Of a DNA stretch of 18,780 nucleotides, positions 6,946 through 14,354 are shown piece by piece. The stretch is from CAYFZR01 sp964347835 [NCBI: uncultured archaeon] (GTDB lineage: Archaea; CAYFZR01). The stretch spans positions 1-18,780 of the forward strand of contig CAYFZR010000046.1 in the NCBI GenBank assembly GCA_964347835.1, given 5' to 3'. A program made the position numbers and the translations under genes. A model generated the notes under the pieces. It was not told where the DNA came from, did not search any database, and saw only the letters and a program-made list of their open reading frames with translations. How positions within the stretch are numbered: the first letter of the stretch is position 1; each line of letters opens with the position of its first letter.

Positions 6946-8043
6946 ATGGAAAAAAAAGAACCTTTTTCAACTCCTGAAGAATGGAAAGACAAGGGTATTT
7001 CTTTGTATGGACAAGAGAATTATGATGAAGCGATAAAAAGTTTTGATAAAGCCATAGAACTAGATCCCAACGACGCGGAAGCATGGAACTACAAAGGAGA
7101 AACTCTGCTCGTGGTAGGCAAGTACGAAGAGGCAATAAAATGTTATGAAAAGGTTATTAAAATAAATCCAAATGACGCCAAGGCTTGGTATAACAAAGGA
7201 ACCGCTTTTCTTTTTCTTGGTATGTTAGATAAAGCCTTAGGGTGTTATGAAAAGGCAATAGAAATCGATCCAAATTATACTAGTGCATGGCGGGACAAAG
7301 GAGATTCTCTACAAGAATTAGGAAGATATGACGAATCACTAATTTGTTATGAAAAGGCAATAGACCTAGATCCGGAGGACTACAAATCATGGAACAACAA
7401 AGGATATGCTCTATATAACTTGGAGAGGCTCGATGAATCATTAAAATGCTATGAGCAGGCTATAAAGATAAATCCAGATTATGAATTGGCATGGAAGAGT
7501 AAGGGATTCGTCTTACTCAATCAAGGCATGTTGAACCAAGCGTTGGCAAGTCTCGATAAGGCAATAGAACTTGATCCTAAAGACGCGGAAGCATGGAATT
7601 ATAAAGGTTTGGCCTTGTATAGTAGAGGAGATCAGGGATGTATAGGCTCCTATGATAAAGCACTAGAAATAAATCCTAACTACGTATTTGCATGGAAAAA
7701 CAAGGGAATTTATCTCCTAGATCAATGTAGGTATGATGAGGCGATAAAATGCTTTGATAAAGCCTTAGAATTAGATAATACGGACGAAATAGCGTGGTAT
7801 AGCAAGGGAGTTGCCCTATACGGTCTAGAGAAAATCGATGAATCAATAAAATGCTATGAGAAGGCTATAGAATTAAAACCAGGCTTCGCTGATGCATGGT
7901 CTGGCAAAGGACATTCTTTGAAGGATTTAGGTATTTATGAAGAAGCGAAAAAATCCTTCGAAGAGGCGTTGAATATCGATCCAGAAAACTTAGATGCCAA
8001 AGAGGGTATGCGGGAAGTTTTGAAGTTAATGAAGAAAGATTAG
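6946..8043 (+). CDS. TPR-repeat protein, ten repeats
   Basis: A 365-residue protein built almost wholly from tandem 34-residue tetratricopeptide repeats, each of the type AWxxKGxxLxxxGxYxEAIKCYEKAIELDP. I count ten; the seventh is one residue short (around GDQGCIGSYDKAL). Such arrays form a curved scaffold that binds other proteins and have no enzymatic activity of their own. I chose the ATG at 6946 because GTGAGGTGA lies 5 bases upstream; a GTG at 6937 sits inside that ribosome-binding site. It follows the PHP gene by 38 bp on the same strand, so it may be co-transcribed, but the repeat type is common in archaea and gives no partner. The high similarity among repeats suggests fairly recent internal duplication. 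It has no signal peptide and is probably cytoplasmic. Confidence 0.9.
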   Translation: MEKKEPFSTPEEWKDKGISLYGQENYDEAIKSFDKAIELDPNDAEAWNYKGETLLVVGKYEEAIKCYEKVIKINPNDAKAWYNKGTAFLFLGMLDKALGCYEKAIEIDPNYTSAWRDKGDSLQELGRYDESLICYEKAIDLDPEDYKSWNNKGYALYNLERLDESLKCYEQAIKINPDYELAWKSKGFVLLNQGMLNQALASLDKAIELDPKDAEAWNYKGLALYSRGDQGCIGSYDKALEINPNYVFAWKNKGIYLLDQCRYDEAIKCFDKALELDNTDEIAWYSKGVALYGLEKIDESIKCYEKAIELKPGFADAWSGKGHSLKDLGIYEEAKKSFEEALNIDPENLDAKEGMREVLKLMKKD

Positions 8044-8063
8044 CATTTATAGTAAGCCAAGAA

Positions 8064-8079
8064 TTTTTTTTTAAAAAAA
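8064..8079. terminator. Convergent T9/A7 tract
   Basis: Nine T (8064-8072) are followed directly by seven A (8073-8079), between the stop of the TPR gene and the stop of the PadR gene. A T-tract is what archaeal RNA polymerase uses to terminate, so this short block can end both transcripts. Confidence 0.5.
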
Positions 8080-8080
8080 C

Positions 8081-8392
8081 TTATTTTTTAACTCCGAATA
8101 TAATTTCCAAAACACTTTCTATGAAATCTCTCGCACTTTCCATGAGTTCTTTTCCATCATCTGTTATTTGGTAGTACCTTCTTTTGTTTTCTTTATTGCT
8201 TTTGACATAACCACTTCTTTCCAAACTATACAGGACTACGTATGTCGTGATTGTGGCAGGCTCAAAGTTAAATCTTTTTTTTATCTCCGCGCTTATTTCA
8301 TATCCATACATCTGTCTTTCCGTCAAAAGACTGAGGATATAGATCCATAAAACCTCTTTTGTTAGTTTTCGCTTTAGCCTATCTAAGGGCAT
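8081..8392 (-). CDS. PadR-family transcriptional regulator
   Basis: This 103-residue protein is a winged helix of the PadR type: YILSLLTERQMYGYEISAEI at residues 18-37 is the conserved first-helix region, followed by a recognition helix, then the beta wing with GYVKSNKENKRRYYQITDDGKELM. Such proteins bind DNA as dimers and often repress their own gene and a neighbour. It is divergent from the inositol-1-phosphate synthase gene, with 127 bp between them holding operator-like repeats, so control of that gene is a reasonable guess. No ligand can be inferred. The length and start (ATGCCC) are normal for the short PadR subgroup. It has no transmembrane or metal-binding residues. Confidence 0.9.
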   Translation of the reverse strand: MPLDRLKRKLTKEVLWIYILSLLTERQMYGYEISAEIKKRFNFEPATITTYVVLYSLERSGYVKSNKENKRRYYQITDDGKELMESARDFIESVLEIIFGVKK

Positions 8393-8429
8393 AACCTCAC
8401 TTCTCTGCGTTATCTTGAAATTTAATTTT

Positions 8430-8470
8430 GTTTTATATCCGTAAAATATATATTATTTACCGTTTTATAT
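8430..8470. promoter_or_regulatory. Candidate PadR operator / promoter block
   Basis: GTTTTATAT occurs at 8430-8438 and 8462-8470. Between them, at 8441-8460, is an imperfect palindrome GTAAAATATA/TATTATTTAC with 8 of 10 positions matching. The block lies 50 bp before the inositol-phosphate synthase ATG and 38 bp before the PadR start. It could be operator, TATA-type promoter, or both. Confidence 0.4.
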
Positions 8471-8519
8471 TCTTCTAGTTTTACAATCATAAATCATTAT
8501 AGAATATTGGGGGTTCGGA

Positions 8520-9590
8520 ATGGCGAGGTTGAACGTGGCTATAGCAGGTGTGGGAAACGTTGCCTCGGCATTAGTACAGGGAGTGTATTACTACCGAAAC
8601 AGGGATGAAGAGTTCATTCCAGGAGTAATGCGAGCTGACTTAGGAGGATACAAGATAAGGGACATAAAATTTGTGGGAGCATTTGATGTAAACGCTAATA
8701 AAGTTGGAAGAGACCTTTCTGAGGCGATTTTTGTCGAAAAAAATAACTGTTTGAAGGTAACTGATATCCCTAAAACCGACGTAACAGTTTTAAAAGGACC
8801 AGTGTTAGATGGTTTGGGAAAATATTTAAAAGAAACAGTTCCTGTATCTGAAAATCCAGATAATGTAAATGTTGGCGATGTTTTAGAAGAAAAAAAAGTA
8901 GATGTACTCGTAAATCTAGTTCCGGTAGGCGCTGATGAGGCAACCAAACATTATGCTATAGAGGCTATTGAGAGGGGTGTAGCCTTCATAAACGGTATGC
9001 CCTCCTTTGTAGCAAACGATCCTTTCTTCGTTGATAAAAGTGAAGAATTGGGAGTCCCCGTGATAGGAGACGACGTAAAGTCTCAGGTAGGCGCTACAAT
9101 AGTTCACAGGAACCTAATCAATCTTTTGGTGGATAGAGGCACCAAGATAAAGAATACCTACCAATTAAACGTCGGAGGAGACATGGACTTCTACAACATG
9201 CTTGAGAGGGAAAGGCTAACTACAAAGAAGATTACAAAGACAGACGCCGTAAAGAGTCTGGTCCCGTATGACATAAATACTCACATAGGCCCTTCTGACT
9301 ACATTGAATTCCTAAATAATACGAAAATAGCATTCATTCGTATTGAGGCAACTAAATTTTGCGATATTCCTTTAGTGATAGACTTGAGATTGGAGGTTCA
9401 AGACGCATTTAATTCTGGCGGCATTTTAGTAGATGCTATACGATGCGCTAAACTTGGATTGGATAGGGGAATTGGCGGAGTACTTACCTCTCCCAGCGCA
9501 TATTTCATGAAAAAACCACCTTTACAGATGCCTGATTCCGAGGCAAAAAAACACTTAGAAGAATTTATTTCAAACGAGAGAGAAAGGTAG
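8520..9590 (+). CDS. ino1: myo-Inositol-1-phosphate synthase
   Basis: This 356-residue enzyme converts glucose 6-phosphate to inositol 1-phosphate with NAD+. It is the short archaeal/actinobacterial type, about 360 residues. The NAD-binding loop G10-V-G-N-V-A-S is at the N-terminus; NLVPVGADEAT and FINGMPSFVANDP precede the conserved GDDVKSQVGATIVHR and LNVGGDMDFYNM, all characteristic. The product feeds archaetidylinositol lipid or inositol osmolyte synthesis, and an AIP-synthase-type gene is 2.3 kb upstream. It sits divergent from a PadR regulator, and a GGGGGT element at 8509-8514 lies close to the ATG as a weak ribosome-binding site. It is cytoplasmic. Function is secure; which inositol product dominates is not shown. 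Confidence 0.95.
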   Translation: MARLNVAIAGVGNVASALVQGVYYYRNRDEEFIPGVMRADLGGYKIRDIKFVGAFDVNANKVGRDLSEAIFVEKNNCLKVTDIPKTDVTVLKGPVLDGLGKYLKETVPVSENPDNVNVGDVLEEKKVDVLVNLVPVGADEATKHYAIEAIERGVAFINGMPSFVANDPFFVDKSEELGVPVIGDDVKSQVGATIVHRNLINLLVDRGTKIKNTYQLNVGGDMDFYNMLERERLTTKKITKTDAVKSLVPYDINTHIGPSDYIEFLNNTKIAFIRIEATKFCDIPLVIDLRLEVQDAFNSGGILVDAIRCAKLGLDRGIGGVLTSPSAYFMKKPPLQMPDSEAKKHLEEFISNERER

Positions 9591-10069
9591 TGAATAGATT
9601 TTAATTGATATAAAAAAAAAGGGGGGAGGGTGTGGGGCTAAGGCAGGTAATACAATAGGTGGAAGAACTCTGAAATAAATTCTCCCTATACATTTTTGTA
9701 AAGAATTCCCTAAAATTTGCTCCAAATAATTTAGAGTTCTTTGAACTCGCCATAGAAATTTATAACGAGATTTTGAAAGGATTCTCTCGAATTGGAATAG
9801 GATATTTAACCAATTCTACCATGAACTTAAAATAAGATTGGTCGATTATACAATTTTTTTCTCATTTTTGTTGGGTTTGTTAACAGAAATGTTTACTTAG
9901 ATAATAAATACCGATGTATGAAGAATGAAGGATTTTATGGACCAAATCCATATTTTTTATGTTTACATTGAAAAAAGGTAAAAGATGAATTTGTTGGTAA
10001 AGGGAAAATTTATAAAGACATCTTAAACATAATTTTTATCCGATTCCGAAAAATGAGGGAAGTTTTAAA
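9591..10069. other. Mostly non-coding gap with a start-less ORF remnant
   Basis: A G-rich stretch GGGGGGAGGGTGTGGGG at 9619-9635 follows an A9 run. A frame stays open from 9674 to 9835 without a start codon; it encodes 53 codons with protein-like composition (APNNLEFFELAIEIYNEIL). It may be a remnant of a gene or chance. T-rich tracts near 9853-9869 could end transcripts. A TATA box at 10009-10016 belongs to the next gene. I see no RNA gene. Confidence 0.4.
10009..10016 (+). promoter_or_regulatory. TATA box for the S16 protease gene
   Basis: TTTATAAA at 10009-10016 would start transcription about 26 bp downstream, near 10038. This leaves a leader of some 30 bases that contains GAGGGA at 10055-10060, 9 bases before the TTG at 10070, and supports that start. 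Confidence 0.5.
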
Positions 10070-10987
10070 TTGAGAAAAGGGACATACATCGTTGTTTTTG
10101 CAGTCTTAATAACTGTTTTAATAACCAATTGTGTTACAAAATACCCTGAGGTGGAAAAAAACAAACTACTTCAGGAAGAAATCAATGATTTGCAGGAAAG
10201 AAATATGATGCTTGAACAGAAACTTCAGCAAATGAATTTAAGCCTTCAATACTATAAAAAACAGACTGAAATTTATAGTCAAAGAGTTGCAGAATTGGAA
10301 AAGATCAAAAAAACAACAAACTACACGATATTCAGTTCTGCAGAACTCGATGCACCAGCAGTTAGACAAAAAGTCGAATATACGGACAATTACCCTTTTT
10401 CTAAAGTTAAACTAACCCTTGAGGGAGTTATGATGGAGATCTCTGTTGAGATAGCACCCGGAAAGGGTAGAGTCCTGGTCGTTACAAAGCCTGCAATGGG
10501 AGTAATATTTCAAGACGCTGCAAATACCGCCTTCTATGTGGCTCAAATGTATACAGGCAAAGATCTAAGCAAATGCGATGTTATATTTAGCGTTACTTCA
10601 GGAAAAGAAGTCGCAGCGGTAGACGGACCCAGTGCTGGAGCGTTGATGGCTTTTATGGTAATTTCTGCAATAAACGAGAAGAAAATACCAAGAACGCTAA
10701 CTATGACCGGCACCGTAGATCTTGAGGGAAACGTCGGGCAGGTCAGCGGCATTATTGAGAAGGCTCAGGCAGCCAAGAAAGCAGGAAAGACTCTGATTCT
10801 AATTCCCTCAGAAAACCGTGGCTTGATGCTTTGGGGAGAGAATAAAAGGGAAGTAGCAGGAACAGGAATTATAATTACAGAAAGAAGACCGAAGATAGTT
10901 GATGCGGAGGATTACATAGAGAAAAATATCGGCATAAATGTGGAGTACGTGAAAAGCATAAGAGATGTCCTAGGGTACATGTACTGA
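10070..10987 (+). CDS. Membrane-anchored S16 (Lon-like) Ser-Lys protease
   Basis: A 305-residue protein. Residues 5-22 are one hydrophobic membrane segment; C21 follows it but the lipobox is poor. Residues 28-80 are a coiled coil rich in Glu, Gln and Lys. Residues 115-290 are a Lon-type proteolytic domain: the catalytic Ser188 lies in DGPSAGALMA and the Lys231 in the helix IEKAQAAKKAG. No ATPase domain is present, so it resembles the archaeal ATP-independent S16 group (COG1750). Only one membrane segment is predicted, with the protease domain most likely outside the cell. It starts with TTG at 10070, preceded by GAGGGA. It stands alone with no operon partner. Substrates are unknown. Confidence 0.85.
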   Translation: MRKGTYIVVFAVLITVLITNCVTKYPEVEKNKLLQEEINDLQERNMMLEQKLQQMNLSLQYYKKQTEIYSQRVAELEKIKKTTNYTIFSSAELDAPAVRQKVEYTDNYPFSKVKLTLEGVMMEISVEIAPGKGRVLVVTKPAMGVIFQDAANTAFYVAQMYTGKDLSKCDVIFSVTSGKEVAAVDGPSAGALMAFMVISAINEKKIPRTLTMTGTVDLEGNVGQVSGIIEKAQAAKKAGKTLILIPSENRGLMLWGENKREVAGTGIIITERRPKIVDAEDYIEKNIGINVEYVKSIRDVLGYMY

Positions 10988-11282
10988 TAAAATTATAGTA
11001 TTATCAAAGAATCACATGCTTTCCCCTTCCTTCTTCCCCTCTTTATGCTAAAACAGCGATTTTTGTGCGTTTTTCTAATCTCGAGTAGACTTAAATACTT
11101 TTGATATTTCTTACAGAAGTACTTCTTTCTTTTTGTACTAAAGCCCTTGATCTTCATTTTTTTATCCCTACTTTAAAAATGGTAAAGGATGGGGGGCGGA
11201 TGTCCGATTAAATAGTATATTCATTCATCAAAATAAATTCTCTCTCTACAGATCTGTCAAAAATTCAGAAAAATTTGATTTT
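10988..11282. other. Non-coding gap between convergent genes
   Basis: About 295 bp between the S16 protease stop and the endonuclease III stop. It holds a pyrimidine-rich stretch (11019-11042, C and T), several T-tracts (for example 11157-11164) that can end the protease transcript, and a G-run GGGGGGCGG at 11191-11199. No protein-like frame or convincing RNA was seen. Confidence 0.4.
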
Positions 11283-11903
11283 TCACTCGCTGAATAAAAT
11301 TCCGTAATATTCACAAAGATCTGTAAGAGTACATGCATCACACATCGGTTTAATGGGTTTACATATTTCTTGTCCATGTTTAACGAAAAGATCGTTTATG
11401 TAACGCCAGAATTTCCTAGGAACCTTTTTCTCCAACTCTTCTTCTGTCATCTCAGGGTATTTAGTTTTTACAATACCTAATCTGTTAGAAATCCTGTGGA
11501 CATGGGTATCCACCGGAATGGCATCTTTGTTAAATCCATAGACCAAAACGCAGTTAGCGGTCTTTCTCCCAACTCCAGGAAGAGTGAGTAATTCATTAAG
11601 ATTATTCGGAACTTTACCTTTGTATCTCTCCAATATAGCATTAGATACATCTTTGACTCTTTTTGCCTTTACTCTGTAAAATCCGCTGGGTCTAATTAGA
11701 TCCTCAATATCCTTTTCATTTGCATTTGCTATCATCTCTGGAGTATCGTATACAGAGAATAAATTATCTATCGCTTTCTCAGTGTTTTCATCCCTTGTCC
11801 TTGCTGACAATATGGTGAATATCAGTACTTTGAAGGGATCTTCTTGCGAGCGATTTATGTTGTATCTTTGCCTCAGTCTCCTCACTATCTCTTCTATTTG
11901 CAT
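11283..11903 (-). CDS. nth: Endonuclease III, DNA glycosylase/AP lyase
   Basis: This 206-residue enzyme removes oxidised pyrimidines and cuts abasic sites. The helix-hairpin-helix LPGVGRKTA (108-116) carries the catalytic K114, and the catalytic D132 is in VDTHVHR. The [4Fe-4S] ligands are C181-x6-C188-x2-C191-x5-C197 at the C-terminus. All residues and the length match Nth. Its ATG lies 10 bp inside the end of the cyclo-ligase-like gene, so they form an operon and are translationally coupled. The two functions are not obviously related, and the pairing is likely one of convenience. No oddity was seen. Confidence 0.95.
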   Translation of the reverse strand: MQIEEIVRRLRQRYNINRSQEDPFKVLIFTILSARTRDENTEKAIDNLFSVYDTPEMIANANEKDIEDLIRPSGFYRVKAKRVKDVSNAILERYKGKVPNNLNELLTLPGVGRKTANCVLVYGFNKDAIPVDTHVHRISNRLGIVKTKYPEMTEEELEKKVPRKFWRYINDLFVKHGQEICKPIKPMCDACTLTDLCEYYGILFSE

Positions 11904-12502
11904 ACTATCATCTTATTAGGAGTTAGTATGTAGTTTACCTTGACATCATGTTCTTCGCTAGGAACATTGTCAACGATTTGAAGTGGGTGTACTATGGTGA
12001 CAATCTTACAGTCACTGTTAATTAATTTTTTTTTCTTCAAAAAACGGTACTCTTTGTCACCATAACCACTTCCTTTTCCCAGTCTATTTCCCTCTAAATC
12101 TACGGCAACAGATCCCTGTATGAACAAATCAACCTTAGACTTAAGATTTTTCCCGTATTTCTTGAAATTTTTAATTAAAACGGCTTTATCGATCTCTCTT
12201 ACGTTAGAGATCTCTAAAAATTCCTTCATATGGGGAGTAGCTAGGGCGAGTTTCTTTCCTTCTTTCAATACAATCTTTCTAGCGTCTTTTAAGACATAAT
12301 CAGGGGCAGAAAATACGCACTTTGCATTTTTAAATTCTTCTAAGTCTAAGAGCCTTTTGCAAGCCTTATCCGAGCCTTTGAAGTTTGGTATTCTTCCTCG
12401 AGGAGGTAACGGAAAAATAGCAACTCCTTTTTTATCAAGTAAATACCATACATCCTCTCTTATCTTTTGTTTCAAGGGAAACACCTTTAAATATTTGACC
12501 AT
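11894..12502 (-). CDS. 5-Formyltetrahydrofolate cyclo-ligase family protein
   Basis: A 202-residue protein of the 5-formyl-THF cyclo-ligase fold, which uses ATP to turn 5-formyl-THF into methenyl-THF. The best motif is SVAVDLEGNRLGKGSGYGDKEY, matching the family's Asp/Gly-rich loop near the C-terminus, followed by VTIVHPLQIV. In organisms that use H4MPT the folate reaction may be replaced by another carboxylate-activating or repair step, so the substrate is uncertain. It heads an operon with nth. The ATG at 12502 is very close to a TATA box at 12525-12533 inside the divergent gene, suggesting a leaderless message. I would trust the family and not the precise reaction. Confidence 0.8.
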   Translation of the reverse strand: MVKYLKVFPLKQKIREDVWYLLDKKGVAIFPLPPRGRIPNFKGSDKACKRLLDLEEFKNAKCVFSAPDYVLKDARKIVLKEGKKLALATPHMKEFLEISNVREIDKAVLIKNFKKYGKNLKSKVDLFIQGSVAVDLEGNRLGKGSGYGDKEYRFLKKKKLINSDCKIVTIVHPLQIVDNVPSEEHDVKVNYILTPNKMIVCK

Positions 12503-12533
12503 CCTTATTATAAGTTGGTGATGGATATAAAAA
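12486..12533. promoter_or_regulatory. Interlocked divergent TATA boxes
   Basis: The two ATGs are 18 bp apart. A plus-strand box TTTAAATATT (12486-12495) lies in the first codons of the cyclo-ligase-like gene and points at 12516-12521. A minus-strand box TTTTATAT (12525-12533) lies in the first codons of the small membrane protein and points at about 12503. Each promoter therefore appears to lie inside the other gene. Confidence 0.45.
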
Positions 12534-12724
12534 GTAAATTAATAATATTAGGGTTAATCTTTATACTCGGAGGACTCAGCATCATATCCTTACCAGCATT
12601 AGATTACTACAATGATAAACTATTCGTCATCGAAGAGATACTGTTCGTAATCGCAATAGGAATCATCTGCATTTTAATCGGATTTGGGACGATAAAATTA
12701 TCTACCGTGAGAGTTAGAGGATAA
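12521..12724 (+). CDS. Small two-helix membrane protein
   Basis: A 67-residue protein with two predicted membrane helices, roughly residues 7-24 and 37-58, separated by a short acidic loop (DYYNDKLFVIEE). I do not recognise the family. I chose the ATG at 12521; TTG at 12515 and GTG at 12518 are in frame just upstream, but the TATA spacing supports the ATG. It is divergent from the cyclo-ligase/nth operon and ends in a T7 tract (12736-12742) that can serve as terminator. It is probably inserted in the cell membrane; no function can be given. Confidence 0.55.
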   Translation: MDIKSKLIILGLIFILGGLSIISLPALDYYNDKLFVIEEILFVIAIGIICILIGFGTIKLSTVRVRG

Positions 12725-12760
12725 ATCCAAGGATTCTTTTTTTATGTATTTAACAAACTT

Positions 12761-13225
12761 TTACTCGTGAACTTCAATAATTAACTCACACGACGGATCT
12801 CCTGCACACATTCCTGTGGTTCTTTTTGCTGTAGCCTTAGGGTTCAAGGCTTGAGAAAAGGGAACCATAAATAGTAGATCCCATTCATTGATATCTCTTA
12901 GTTTTGGCGGTTGCTGAAAGGGACATTTGGTGATTTTAAGCCTTACTTTTGTTTTGGTTTGTTCAGGCAAGGTAAATTCAAAGTCGTGAACTTTCATCCA
13001 TACGTCCAAGCATTTTCCTATGGCTTCGGCATCGTCTCCTGTTATTCCGAAGTCTTCTGCAATCGTATTCGCTATTAACTTTGCTCTTTCTTCTGCAATC
13101 TCTCTGTAAAGCTCCAGAGGAGCACCATCATTGTATTTTTCTTTGAGTGAAAATAGCATTCCACTTAGAATTCCTGCGTAAGATGCCAATACCAATCTAA
13201 GCTTAGTTTCTGACGGAATTTCCAT
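12761..13225 (-). CDS. L-2-amino-thiazoline-4-carboxylate hydrolase-like protein
   Basis: A 154-residue protein with a helical N-terminal half (LVLASYAGILSGMLFSLK) and a C-terminal Cys region: TKCPFQQPP, then GMCAGDPSCELIIEV. The order of W, C and the G-D-x-x-C end resembles the ATC hydrolase-like family and the related V4R group; many archaeal members are of unknown activity. Four Cys could hold a metal or a thiol. I chose the ATG at 13225 because GGGGAGGTGG (13231-13240) is a strong ribosome-binding site 6 bases away; two ATGs at 13249 and 13246 lie upstream of it. Its neighbours offer no pathway. The family call is tentative. Confidence 0.6.
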   Translation of the reverse strand: MEIPSETKLRLVLASYAGILSGMLFSLKEKYNDGAPLELYREIAEERAKLIANTIAEDFGITGDDAEAIGKCLDVWMKVHDFEFTLPEQTKTKVRLKITKCPFQQPPKLRDINEWDLLFMVPFSQALNPKATAKRTTGMCAGDPSCELIIEVHE

Positions 13226-13312
13226 ACCTTCCACCTCCCCCGCCATCATGTATTTTAACTTAGCCTCTTCAAAACTCTTTTGGTGCGCTCATAATCTCAG
13301 GTTAATGGTGAT

Positions 13313-14062
13313 CTATAGTATTCTTACCTCTATTGTGGGATCTTTCTTATTCACAAGATCTTTGAATTTGTTTGGATCAGCCTCTGTATTCTTTATGTAG
13401 TTGTAATGCATGGGAATGACAATCTTTGGCATTATTACCTTTACAGCGTCCGCAGCACCATCCTCATCCATCGTGTACGTTCCACCTATAGGCAACAAAG
13501 CCACATCAATCTCTTTTAGATCTTTCATCTCGGGTATAAAATCCGTATCTCCTGCGTGATAAATTCTTACCCCATCTACTTCAAATACGAAGCCGATTCC
13601 TTCTCCTTTAGGATGAAAGGCTTTTTCTATATTGTAGGCCGGGACAACCTCTATTGCAATGCCTTTTACTGTTAACGTATCTCCAACCTTTATTGCTCTT
13701 ACGTCTCCACTGAGTTTATTTGCGCAAGCCGACGTTGTTACGATCACTGTGTCGACCTTCCTTACCTGATCTATGTTATTCGGATTGCAGTGATCAGAGT
13801 GTCCGTGCGTTACCAGTATCAAATCTGCTTTTTCAGCATCTTCTGGAAGAACAAAAGGATCTGTGTAAACAAGAACACCATCCCAGGTTTTAAAGGTAGC
13901 GTGACCTAACCATTCAATATTTATATTTTCAACGTTAGTAGCCTTTAATTCTGGAACCTTCTTTTCAGGAATCTCTTTTTTCTCAGGTTTTTCCGTAATA
14001 CAGCCAGAAACTGCAAGACTTAAAAAAAGGACGATAACCAAAAACGTTGTGCACTTCTTCAT
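13313..14062 (-). CDS. Metallo-beta-lactamase-fold hydrolase, UPF0173 type, lipoprotein
   Basis: A 249-residue protein. Residues 1-21 are a signal peptide ending in the lipobox A-V-S-G-C21, so the mature protein is probably lipid-anchored on the outer face. Residues 25-40 are a charged, Pro/Glu/Lys-rich linker. The hydrolase domain has WLGHATF, H86-G-H88-S-D90-H91, AGDTD and PMHY, the metal ligands of the UPF0173 family. A GGAGGTTGAT element precedes the ATG closely. Most UPF0173 members are cytoplasmic, so export is notable. Substrate unknown. It is divergent from a small leaderless gene. Confidence 0.85.
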   Translation of the reverse strand: MKKCTTFLVIVLFLSLAVSGCITEKPEKKEIPEKKVPELKATNVENINIEWLGHATFKTWDGVLVYTDPFVLPEDAEKADLILVTHGHSDHCNPNNIDQVRKVDTVIVTTSACANKLSGDVRAIKVGDTLTVKGIAIEVVPAYNIEKAFHPKGEGIGFVFEVDGVRIYHAGDTDFIPEMKDLKEIDVALLPIGGTYTMDEDGAADAVKVIMPKIVIPMHYNYIKNTEADPNKFKDLVNKKDPTIEVRIL

Positions 14063-14128
14063 ACATCAACCTCCAACTGAAGTAATCCTCGATGAATATA
14101 ACAGTTTTTGCACATGACGTAGATATAT

Positions 14129-14137
14129 TTTTAAATC
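14129..14137 (+). promoter_or_regulatory. TATA box for a leaderless gene
   Basis: TTTTTAAAT lies about 26 bp before the ATG at 14159, the spacing expected if transcription begins at the start codon. No ribosome-binding site precedes the ATG, which fits a leaderless message. Confidence 0.5.
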
Positions 14138-14158
14138 ATAGTTGCAGAGTGATTTTGT

Positions 14159-14353
14159 ATGAGAGAAGCTACAATCAGTCCAGAAAAAAGAATGGAAGTA
14201 ATAAAGAAGGCGCTAGAAATTTTGAAAGATCAGTTAACCATGGAAGAATACTTGATATTCCTCCAAACTATTACAAAAATCGGAGAACCACATAAAACTT
14301 TGAAAATAGAAAATGAAATTGAAGGATTTAGTGAAGAAGGATATAGCGAATAA
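14159..14353 (+). CDS. Small acidic helical protein, unknown
   Basis: A 64-residue protein (REATISPEKRMEVIKKALEI at the start, FSEEGYSE at the end), predicted helical and acidic, with no Cys, membrane segment or known motif. It stops 1 bp before the convergent HAD phosphatase gene. The TATA spacing argues it is real. Function unknown. Confidence 0.55.
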   Translation: MREATISPEKRMEVIKKALEILKDQLTMEEYLIFLQTITKIGEPHKTLKIENEIEGFSEEGYSE

Positions 14354-14354
14354 T

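Noticed and set aside
9619-9635. G-quadruplex or another copy of the modular repeat
   Set aside because: G-rich, but the flanks do not match the repeat, and the G runs do not give four clean three-base tracts with loops.
9734-9748. GAGTTC/GAACTC hairpin
   Set aside because: A 6-bp stem with no T-tract, inside the ORF remnant; expected by chance in AT-rich DNA.
11180-11282. Box C/D small RNA on the minus strand
   Set aside because: A TGATGA and a CTGA are present but in the wrong order and without a complementary terminal stem.
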